This document shows positions 38,171 to 47,822 of a stretch of DNA of 64,000 nucleotides, piece by piece. The notes under the pieces are model-generated. The model was given only the letters and a program-made list of their open reading frames with translations, did no database searches and had not been told where the DNA came from. The first letter of the stretch is position 1; every line of letters starts with the position of its first letter. The translations under genes were made by a program, and so were the position numbers. Source of the DNA: Dioscorea cayenensis subsp. rotundata (Eukaryota; Streptophyta; Magnoliopsida; Dioscoreales; Dioscoreaceae); contig NC_052496.1 of the NCBI RefSeq assembly GCF_009730915.1, positions 977,875-1,041,874 on the forward strand, written 5' to 3'.

Positions 38171-40100
38171 ACCAAGATTTGACTTTCATTTTGGATTTAA
38201 TCATGAAGATATATATATATTGGATTATTTTCTCCTCTATTCATTAAACTAAAATAAAAAGCAAATAAGAGACGAAGAGCTCAATCCTATTTGTGTACAC
38301 AGATGGATACCAATTAAATTTTGGAATATAATTGAAACAAAAGATTAAAAATTGGTTTTTCATATGATTTTTTTTTTTTTTTTGGAGAAAATAAAATGGG
38401 AGAGATTAACAAAAGTATTTGACATTTTATTTGTTACTTATTATGTGTAAAAATAAAAATTGTTGAAAATTGTAACCTCAACTAGTCTTACTGTTAGGAG
38501 ACCGCCCATTTGAATGTTTTGTTTTGAGTGCGTTCACATTAAATTTGGTGGAGAAAATAATAAAAATAAACTCGCTTTGTTTATTTTCCTAGGTTATCTA
38601 AATGATGGTAGAAACATAAAATTACATGGTTTCTAATTCACTAAAATTAAATTAGATTTAATTTGATTATATGTTTTCCCATTAACTCAAGAATGATTTT
38701 CACATTCCTAAAAATATAAATTTCACCATAATTCTCAATGATAAGAGAGGCTCAACTATTTACAAGGTGGATCTTACTTTTCTCATAACCATAAGATATA
38801 ATACCCTAGTTGGTCTCTTTATTTTTCTCTCTCTTCTATTTTGGTCCCTCTACTCAGAAATGTTCCTGACTAGTCCCTCTATTTTTGAAAATGTACCCAC
38901 TTAGTTAGAAATGCTCCCAACTAGTCCCTCTACTTTTAGAAATATGCCCACTTAGTCCCTCTAAATGGGCACATTTTTAAAAGTAGAGGGACTAGTCGGG
39001 AGCATTTCTGAGTAGAAAGACCAAAAAAAAAGAGAAAGAAAAATACATGAACTATTTTGGTGATTATACCAAGTTTTTTTTAGCTACCACAACCACACAC
39101 ATTAAATTCACAAAGTGGATCTTACTTTTCTGATAACCATAGTTTTTTTAACTACCACAACCACACACATTAAATTCTCAATTATACAAATTCCCAACTA
39201 TGTAGTGAAAATGAGTCAAATCCTAAATTTTTTATATGAAAGATAATGATACTACCATTCGGCAATTACACCAATAGTGATTTAAACTATAGTGTCTTTT
39301 ATAATTGCTTGTTAGGTTTTTTCCATTCTCAAGTAAGGCGTACCATCTGTGACCATATACAGTACCCATACACAATAAATCTTCACATCAATAAGGAAAA
39401 AAGATAGCTTATATACAAGAAAACATAAGTATTACTTAAGCAAGGAAAAAAGTAGCTAGGTAAATATTTGTATGTATATTTACATACATATGTATGTACA
39501 TATACAAGTATCTATGTACATACACAGGTATGCATGTAATTAAGCATCTATATATAAGCATGTATATACATGTGTAGGTATCTATATACATATGCAAGTA
39601 TGTATGTCGATAAATATATACATATAAGTATGTACGTATAGCAAACATTTAGCTCGGGAATCCCTTCTAGGTGAGCTTACAACTGCTAAAACTTTGGTTG
39701 GACAAAAAATAGCCCAAGATAGAAATTAAACACGTATTATATGGTTCACAAAACTTGATAGTATGTGAAAGTTTAAGCAAAGCAAAACCACAGGGTATAA
39801 TCATATTTTGTACATTTCAAAAGCTAACAGCAACAAAACATAATTTAGAATTTTCTACCACTTACTAGAATCAATAATTCTTATCACAAATTTCAAGCTG
39901 AAATTCAACACACATACCATAGCAGTAAAATTCCAAAATAATTATATATTCTCTAGAAATCTAATAACACCATATATAGACATGTTACAAAAATACAAAC
40001 AACATTAATAAGCACACAAAGCTACAAAAATGCATCCATTATCATACTCATTCGAGAATCTTTCTGAAATCTTCAGGAAAAGCAGGAAACACAAATCATT
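38171..40100. other. AT-rich spacer with foldback MITE and degenerate TATG/TACA repeats
   Basis: No gene. Besides the MITE at 38794-39072 it holds a duplicated 95-bp sequence around it, and at 39450-39640 a degenerate GTATGTA/TACATA simple repeat that creates spurious tyrosine-rich ORFs. Confidence 0.6.
38794..39072. mobile_element. Foldback MITE (about 279 bp), family unresolved
   Basis: The left arm runs from ATATAATACCCTAGTTGGTC through CCCTCTACTCAGAAATG and ACTAGTCCCTCTA. The right arm, read in reverse complement, gives TATAATCACCAAAATAGTTC, TCTACTCAGAAATGCTCCC and ACTAGTCCCTCTACTTTTA. The element is nearly all inverted repeat with extra internal copies of TAGTCCCTCTA. A neighbouring duplicate of the host sequence (39115-39180) lacks the insertion and defines the edges. 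No clear target duplication was found, so the superfamily is open. Confidence 0.75.
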
Positions 40101-41450
40101 TTTGGAAAGAACCTCAACAGATTGAGGCTATTTTATTAATAAGGGGAAGAAAACAAATTAAAGATATACTAGAAACAGAGAAAGGAAACAAAGATGCACT
40201 GGAGGAACATAAGCTAATAGGAACAGAAGCTAATAGAGGAAATGGAAACCAACAACATTAAAGTTTTTCATAATCCAATATGGAAGCTCACGACCAGAAA
40301 GAAATAGATTTAATGCTTGATAATTAAGGCTGATGTTAGCAAGGTTGATCACAGGGCCCATCCAATATGAAGGTGTGAGGTGGAGTGATGGATTGCCATT
40401 CATATTCAAAAGAAATCTGGTGTTGAAGATAATATCGGTGAACCGCCAAGAAATTGATGGATGAGTGTCCGTTAAAGCACGATTGATGACATTGCTGTTG
40501 GTGAAGATATGCTTGATCGGAATGTTCTTTTCCCAGGTAGATTGTAATGCTGCGTCCAGAGTAATCAGATCTTGTTTGAAGACGTCGTTTGCAGAGCCAG
40601 AGAAACACCCTGAAAAGGAAACTAGATAGTCAGCATTAGATAAAAAAAAAACCCGCAGAAGAGACATACCTGGTGTTGTGAAAGTGGGAATACATAAACA
40701 AGAATGGACCATCAGCCCAGGAAAAGTTGTTGCATATAAGATTCCAGCCATGAAAGTTCTTGTTACAGATAGTAAAATCATTAACATGGGCCAGAGCCTT
40801 ACACACAGCATTGTAACTGCTTAATTGCACATTCCTGAAAATTACATCACACCTGTTCTTCCAATGAAACCAAGCACATGTTGCAATGAGAGAGACAACA
40901 AAATGAGAATAATTGTAGCAGGTGAGCCACGACCCATTTGCAAATTTATCTGGGAAAGAAACAAGCCGCTTAACTTTCCTGCTAACCAATCCTCAAACAT
41001 CCTAAATTTTAGGACAAGATACAAACAGATGTTCTAATGTTTCACGCTGCTGCCCACAAAGGGCACAAGGAGTATTAGGTCCAAGATATAATCTAAAAAG
41101 ATAATCAGTAGTAGGGAGCCTACCCATAAAAATTAGCCAGATGAAATACTTGACCCGGGGGCCATTTTTGAGGGTCCATAATTTTGTCCATCCATTCCAG
41201 TGCTCACTGCTAGAGTCAATTTCATTGAGTTTATTATAAACAGCTGCAGATAAGCTCAGACTGGTAGGAGAAGGATACCACACCCAGTGATTACTAGAAG
41301 AGGAATCAATATTAATAAGGTTGTTGAGATCAAACCTGATGTTGTTGCCAAGGAGGCCATTATGAGTATTGAAATCCCAACATTCGTTATGAATAACATC
41401 AGCCATAGTCATATGATCTAAACTGTCAACATATCAATAAATGTAGGCAT
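40100..41450 (-). mobile_element. Degenerate LINE (L1-type), 3' part
   Basis: Read on the minus strand: a zf-RVT domain (KYFIWLIFMGRLPTTDYL, then CALCGQQRETLEHLFVSCP at about 41010-41090), then after several stops an RNase H-like domain (GSANDVFKQDLITLDAALQS with IKHIFTNSNVINRALTD at about 40440-40590), and a tail with TAATAAAATAGCCTCAATCT near 40120. This order, zf-RVT then RNase H then tail, is that of plant L1 elements that gained an RNase H. The 5' part with endonuclease and most of the reverse transcriptase is missing. Stops and frameshifts show it is dead. Confidence 0.85.
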
Positions 41451-43217
41451 TAAAGCAATAGGGATGCATGAGTACTAAGGGTTCCAAAAAAAAAAAAGGA
41501 GGTTTTCCAAGGATTCAGTGAAATTATTTTGCAATGTGGTTTAAGATGATTTGTTGATTGACACAAACTCCGAAAGAACCAAGAGCATTCAGTGAAATTA
41601 TTTGATGATTTGTTGATTAACATTACAATCCATTATTTTTATACATATTATTCACCTCCATTATTAATATTATTTAAAATAAATAGAATTTATACCAAAT
41701 TATTTATTTTAAAAAAAATATTATTATACAAAACAACATAATTTGAATGGTATGCAATAGTTTAAATATATTGTTAATTTAAAACCATAATTCTTCCTCC
41801 AATATTTTTTATATGTATTTTTTCAATGGAATCTCTAAAATCTGGTGTATTTTTAAATAATTATTAATTTAAAATTATAATATTATTTAAAATTTTAATT
41901 AATAAATAATTAACTAAAATTTTTGTTAAATTTTTTAAGAAGGTTTTCACTCAAGCAAAATTTTTAAAAATAAAAAATTTAATTATAACTTTTTAACCAT
42001 GTTTATGTTAACAAACATACTATATCAAAAAATCTAAATTAGAATAAAAATATTTATTTTAAAATAATGGTAACGACTCTCTCATTGGAAAAGACCCATT
42101 ATTATTTTAAAGGATTTAGCATTTTTGTATTTAATTTTTTTAAAAAAATTCTCCTTTTATAAGATCTCTTCAATTCCCACCGCCAAATCGAATCAATGCT
42201 TGTCAAATAGATTTAAATTTAATCCCCAATTTAGTAATATTCGGTTTTGAAAACATTATAAAAATATTCCATAATAATTATTTAAAAAATAAATTAATAA
42301 CTATAATTTTTTTTAATTATTGTGATTTATTTGAAACCATCTTAAAATATTTTTGAATTTTTTAAAATTATATTTAAATTTTTTTAAAAAAAAAATTTAA
42401 CAATGGTTTAACAAAATATATTAATAATGTCAAAGCCATTTAATTGAATGGTTAAAGGCACGGTCTCTCATGTAATAACAGACGTGTTCGAGTATAACTC
42501 TGAAAATAAGAGTGAGATAAGAGTAATAGATTGCCTTGAACTTTATGAGCACGCGCTCTGAAAATAGCTTCATCCCCCGGCCCCACACAGCACCACTACC
42601 GAGTGCGCCACGGAATGATGCACTCGGACTCCACTGAGCAGTGAGCACTGCCACATGACAAAAATTCCTGGCTCACTTGCACCCTGTCTCTTTGTGTCAC
42701 CATGTCATCGGTTTATGTTCGGGTGCTCTTCCCCTAGTTATAGTGTTTTTTTTTTCCTTTACAACACAATGCTTTTTTTTTTCTTATCTTTTTTTTGTTT
42801 GTTTAATCTCATTTTTTTAATAAATCTCCACCTTTACAAATTAAAAAACAAAAAAACCATGAAACATAATTTTTGAGGTGGCCACCCCATTTCAAATAAA
42901 GAATCAATCAGAAACAAAGCGCAAGATCCAAATCTGCCAGCTTCAATTTATTTTTTTTATAAGTTTTTGTGGTAACTTTATATTATTTATTAATTTTTTT
43001 TTATTGTCCTGGGTTGGGGAGGCGATAATGATGGGCCAGAACCATTGAACTTTAATAATGCTCTGACAGCTGTACGTGTCAATAATTAATAGTAAGTGCG
43101 CCACCGACAAAAAGCCATCAGACGAGTGCGCTTTAATTTCTGGAATATCAGTCGCAGGCCAAGGATCCAACAAGTGTGTACGTAGCTAGCTAGCTATAGC
43201 TGCTGAAGTGAAGAATC
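41451..43217. other. AT-rich spacer upstream of dioxygenase copy 2
   Basis: Mostly A/T runs without a gene (41600-42420). A possible SINE follows at about 42425-42640. The promoter of copy 2 should be within the last few hundred bases. Block A is not present here, unlike upstream of copies 1 and 3. Confidence 0.55.
42425..42640 (+). mobile_element. Possible tRNA-derived SINE
   Basis: TGAATGGTTAAAGGC resembles a polymerase III A box and GACGTGTTCGAGTATAA, about 35 bp further on, a B box. A GC-richer non-coding body follows. No target duplication was identified, so this stays tentative. Confidence 0.3.
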
Positions 43218-45490
43218 ATGTGCCCGGATGATCAGAAGAATGCAGTGCTTGGACTGCCAAAGATCGACTTCAATGCACTGCATCCGGATCGGCCAGGATG
43301 CGAAGGTTGGGCGGAGGTGAGGGCGCAGGTGGCTGACGCGGTGCGGACGTACGGGTGTTTTGAGGCCGTGTACAATAAGGTGACACCAGAACTAAAAGAG
43401 AAGGTGTTTGGCTCGGTCGTTAAGGATATGTTCAACTTGCCCATCGAGGCCAAACATCGCAACGTCTCGAACAAGCCCTTCCATGGATATCTCGGTCAAA
43501 TCCCGAATCTCAGTTACGAGTCTCTCACAATCATGCACCCTCATCAGCCCGATGGCGTCAAGGCCTTCGCTGATCTCATGTGGCCTCAAGCGTCACCCGC
43601 CACCGCCACCTTTTGGTACTTTTTTTTTTTTGTGTTTATTTGATTATATATATGAAGCCTGTAATTAATATGAGTTATATATATATATGTGTGTGTGTGC
43701 AGTGAGACAGTGTGTGGTTTGTCAAAATTGTTGGTTGAGTTGGACCGGATGGTGGGAAGGATGGTGCTGGAAAGCTTCGGGGTGGAAAAACACTATGATT
43801 CTCTGATGAACACTAACAAGTTCATGCTTCGTGTGTCAGAGTATCCGGCTCCTGACAAGGATGAAGAGAAGAAGAAGCTGCTGGGGCTGGTGCCTCATCA
43901 TGATAAGAATGTCATCACTATAGTGTGCCAGAACCAGGTTGATGGACTTGATATAGAGACTCAGGATGGGCAATGGATCCGCGCCATGCCATCCCCATCT
44001 TCTGTCATTATCTTTGCTGGTGAGGCTATTCGGGTATGTGCATGTGTGTTAATAATATCTGTATGTATGTATGTATTTCCATATATATCATTATCTAATA
44101 GAGATGGCAATTTGTACCCTACCCGACGGGTATATTCGTACCCGTACCCGGTCAAAGAGGGTATTACCCTCTTTGAGCGGGTACGGGTAAGGGTATTATC
44201 CGTTAATTTTTGAGCGGGTACGGGTCGGGTAAGGGTATGCCCCTACCCTACCCGTACCCTTACCTTTACCTTTACCCGTTGAAGAGGGTACGGTTAAAAC
44301 CTGTACCCGTACCCTTACCCTCTCATATATATATATATATATATAATTTTTTATTAAACTAAACATTTACACCCAATTTACTCAATATCTATTTTCATAG
44401 TGATTAATTTGAAAATAATACTTCAAATTTTCTCTTAATATATTATTTTAAATTTTATTTAATTTCTATATTTATATTTGATAATATTATCAAAATTGAA
44501 TTTTAGATATATATATTAAGAATCATAATTAAATTAAAAAATAAACAAATATAAAAATAATGTTATAATAATTTATTCTACAAATTATAAGAACATCTTA
44601 AAAAATAAGATACTTAATAAAAAAATCAATTGGATATAAACTTATGAGAATTACTTATAATGTTTTTTTATATTCAAAAATCTTACTAGATATTTATAAA
44701 AATTTGAAGTATATAAAATATAAATAATAGATATATGAAAAAAATTTTTAAACAAAAATCCAAGATGGTTAACGTAGAACAAAAACAAAAGGTAGAGTTA
44801 CTATTTGAGTCCCAAATAGACGTCGTTTTTATGTGATTATATAATTTAAGATAAACAAATATATATCAACTGAATTTTTGAATTTATAGACATACGTTTA
44901 AAAAAATTAGTAATATAATGTATAATTTATTTATTTTTTTATTATTATTTAAATTTAATTCGATAATTTAAACAACGAGTAGCTGAGTACTCTGCGTGAG
45001 TATCCCGATCTCTGCGAGTGAAGTAAGGGTATGATTTTTTTTACCCTGAAGGGTACGGGTAAGGGTACGGGTATGGGGTAGGGGTTACGGGTACGGGTAA
45101 GGGTTTTGGCATACCCTACCCATACCCTACCCGTTGCCATCCCTATTATCTAATGATATATATATATATATATATAGGAAATATATAAGGTCGTACGTAC
45201 GTGTAATCATATATGGTTGGATTGGTGTTAATTACCAGGCATGGACGAATGGGCGAACGTATTCACCGCTGCACAACGTGAAAGTGGGAGGCAGCGAGAC
45301 CAGATATTCAACTATCATGTTCTCACTGCCAGATGATGACTTTGTGATAGAACCATTGCCTGAGCTTGTGGATGAGAGTCATCCTGCTTTGTTCAGGCCC
45401 TATACTTATGGTGAATTTGTTCGCTTCTGCCACTTTGAGGGCAGGGATATAAAGTGCCCGCATGACGCTTTCTGCAGAATAGCACCATAA
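43218..45490 (+). CDS. 2-oxoglutarate/Fe(II)-dependent dioxygenase, AOP-like (cluster copy 2)
   Basis: Three exons (43218-43615, 43703-44033, 45239-45490) give 326 residues, closely related to copy 1 along the whole length. The iron ligands are intact: H198-x-D200 (GLVPHHDKNVI) and H255 (YSPLHNVKVGG); R265-x-S267 (TRYSTIMFSLP) binds 2-oxoglutarate. Differences cluster at likely substrate-pocket positions, e.g. PHHDKNVITIV against PHRDKNTLAIV, and FAGEAIRAW against IAGDTLRAW, so substrate preference may differ. Exons 2 and 3 have exactly the same length as in copy 1. Intron 2 is enlarged to about 1.2 kb by a hAT insertion. Splice signals remain GT-AG. Physiological substrate unknown. Confidence 0.92.
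44091..45153. mobile_element. Non-autonomous hAT element (1,047 bp) with 8-bp target duplication
   Basis: The element spans 44099-45145. It starts TAGAGATGGCAA and ends TTGCCATCCCTA, i.e. the hAT-type terminus TAGGGATGGCAA in inverted form with one mismatch. TTATCTAA occurs immediately outside at 44091-44098 and at 45146-45153: a perfect 8-bp duplication. Both subterminal regions (about 200 bp left, 150 bp right) are packed with GGGTA/TACCC words such as GGGTACGGGTAAGGGTA, the kind of repeats hAT transposases bind. The AT-rich middle has no ORF, so movement would need a transposase from elsewhere. It lies in intron 2 of dioxygenase copy 2. Confidence 0.93.
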
Positions 45491-45779
45491 CTAATATTAA
45501 TTAATCCTCTTGAGCCTGAGAAGCTCTCGATCTTCGTGTGTTATCTGAGTAGTGGATATAATTATATGATAGTCTCCCTTGGATTGCCAATTAAAACAAA
45601 TTAACGCATTTGCTGCTGCTGTTTATCTGGTTCGTGCATGCATGTTAATGTTATGGTCTAAAATCCAAGGTCTTGTAAGGTTTCATTTCAATTGAATGAA
45701 ATCAGATGCGATTGAATGGGGAACACTATGATGCATTTATAAAATGAAAAGAATTTGAAAGAGGTGAGGTAGAACTAAT

Positions 45780-46735
45780 TTACCATGTCATTTTGATCAT
45801 TCATTGGCATTTTTCCTCACCTCTTTCAAATTCCTTGAGGTCATACAGGGCCTTTCACTGACATGGATCATGAAGCTGATAGGTGACCTTTATGAGTATA
45901 TATATATATGTAGAATATATAACTTGTAAGAATACATGAATGTTGGCCAGAAATTAAGTAGTTCAGATTAGAAAAGAGCAACAAATGAAAATAATTCTAA
46001 ACTAGGCAGTCTGTTTTCAGTTTTGTGTTATATGGTCTAGATATAACTTCTTAACTTATAATCCCATTGCGCAGGGGTTCAGTTTTAGATGGATATGTGT
46101 TTGTCTTGTTAAAGTTAAATGCACAAATAAATTTGTTCCAGCTTCTATTTATGAACTATTGTAGCAAATCATTTGGCTCATTCAGCATCATTTTTTTTCC
46201 CCTTGCCTTTTTCCAATTTACTTGAGCTATTTTAAGGCCTTTTAGCAACAAGTATCACGGCACTGATAGGTGATGGTGCTGTAAACATATAGATGATGAC
46301 TTGGAAGGATACACAAAAGCTACAGATTAGGCAAGAGAAAGTGTTTTCTCTAATTTCCATCTGTTTTCAACTTGTTGATCATTTAATGAGCTACCATCAA
46401 CTATAATTCTGAACTAACCTTTTGGGGCTTGATCCCATAGCAGGGTTTCAGTTTTGATGGATGTATTTTGGTGTAGTTATCTTAATGTAGTCTTAGTAGT
46501 CTACTAGCTTGGGACAAAACAGAATATAGTTTCTTAGTACTCTCATCTCTCTCTGCAAGTAAATTTGGTATGTCCTTGAATCAGTAATTAACTGCACCCG
46601 CACCCTTTGGAATGGGATATTTACAGAATCCACATGATAAATAATATTCTTTAAAGCGCATTTGAGAATTGAATTGAATTTAATTAATGTTGTTAGCATC
46701 TTAACGCTGATTCTGATATCACTAGGCAAATCTAA
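45780..46735. repeat. Block A, right copy of the segmental duplication
   Basis: Counterpart of 35400-36240, in the same order and orientation, including the two internal sub-units (about 45790-46010 and 46165-46340). It lies upstream of the dioxygenase relic, just as the left copy lies upstream of copy 1. Confidence 0.8.
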
Positions 46736-46879
46736 ACTAATTATAATCTTTTATAATTTTTTTAATAAATAAAAACATTAACCTACAATTTTCGAGCAAG
46801 ATGAAATTAGAACTGTAAGCGTTTATCCTAGAAGAGGATAAACTACCATTCCCATATTAGGGAGTGGGTTGTAATTTTC

Positions 46880-47356
46880 GGACAACCTGCGGCTGGTTTG
46901 AAGCCGTGTACGAGAAGGTGACACAGGAGCTAAAAGAGAAGCCGTATACAATTGCATGCATCCTTTTTTTTTTGGCTTTAAATTGTGTGGTTTATGCAAT
47001 GAGACAGTGTGTGTTTTCTCTAAATTGTTTGTTGAGGTGGAGTAGATGGTGGGAAGGATGGTGTTGGATAGCCTTGGGGTGGAGAAATACTATAATTCTC
47101 TGATGAAGACCAACAAGTTCGTTCTTACTTGGTCTATCAGAATATCCGGCTCCCGGCGAGGATGAAGAAAAGAAAAAGCTGCCTGGGCTGGTGCCGCGTG
47201 ACCAGACACTCGACTACCCTGTTCTCACAGCCAGTGGATGACAACGTTCCATTGCCTGAGCTTGTGGATGAGAGCCATCCTGTTTTGCTCAGGCCTTACA
47301 CTTTATGGGCAGGGATACAGAGTGTCTGCTTGACGAGTACTGCAGTAATTAATTAA
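46880..47356 (+). pseudogene. AOP-like dioxygenase relic (cluster copy 3)
   Basis: Fragments align to copies 1 and 2: TCGWFEAVYEKVTQELKEK from exon 1, the exon 2 start (GATGGTGGGAAGGATGGTG, LGVEKYYNSLMKTNKF), an EYPAPGEDEEKKKLPGLVP-like stretch in shifted frames, then a jump straight to exon 3 sequence RHSTTLFSQPVDD and PLPELVDESHPVLLRPYTL. The start codon region, most of exon 1, and the segment carrying the HxD motif and the distal histidine are deleted; frameshifts and an in-frame TAG near 47041 add to the damage. It cannot encode an active enzyme. Confidence 0.88.
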
Positions 47357-47399
47357 TTCCCTTGAGTCCAAGATCCTCCTCCGACTTGAGATGCTATCT

Positions 47400-47770
47400 T
47401 AGTAGATGGTCCCCCTTGGATTGCCAAGCAAAACAAACGCTTTCTCTGCTGTGCTGCTGCTGCTGCTGCTGCTGCTGCTGCGGCTTTACTTGGTTCATGT
47501 TATAGTCTAAACTCCAAGGTCTTGTGAGGTTTCATTTCAATTGAATCAATCCCAATGCGGTTGAATTCACAAAAAACAACTGAGTGGGAAACAATATGTA
47601 TGATGCATTTATCCAACAAAATAAAATGAACAGCATTTGCAACACTATGTCAGCCAATCTTTGAACAAACTAGGGCCATATATTCATCCTTATTAGCTCT
47701 AAGAACCAAATGAAAGCTTAAGGAGGAAAGTAGTATTACATGATTAAATCCAAGATTTGACTTTGGAAAA
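47400..47770. repeat. Block B, duplicated 3' flank behind copy 3, with a GCT run
   Basis: Matches the copy 1 flank at 37890-38170 in order. At 47453-47481 a TTGTTGCTGCTG-like stretch of copy 1 has grown to about ten GCT units. Confidence 0.8.
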
Positions 47771-47822
47771 TGCTAAGCATGGAAGTGGATTCAGAAAAAG
47801 GTAACAGAGGCGATAGCCTTCC

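Noticed and set aside
39436-39648. Tyr/Ile-rich 70-residue ORF
   Set aside because: Produced by a degenerate TATG/TACA simple repeat.
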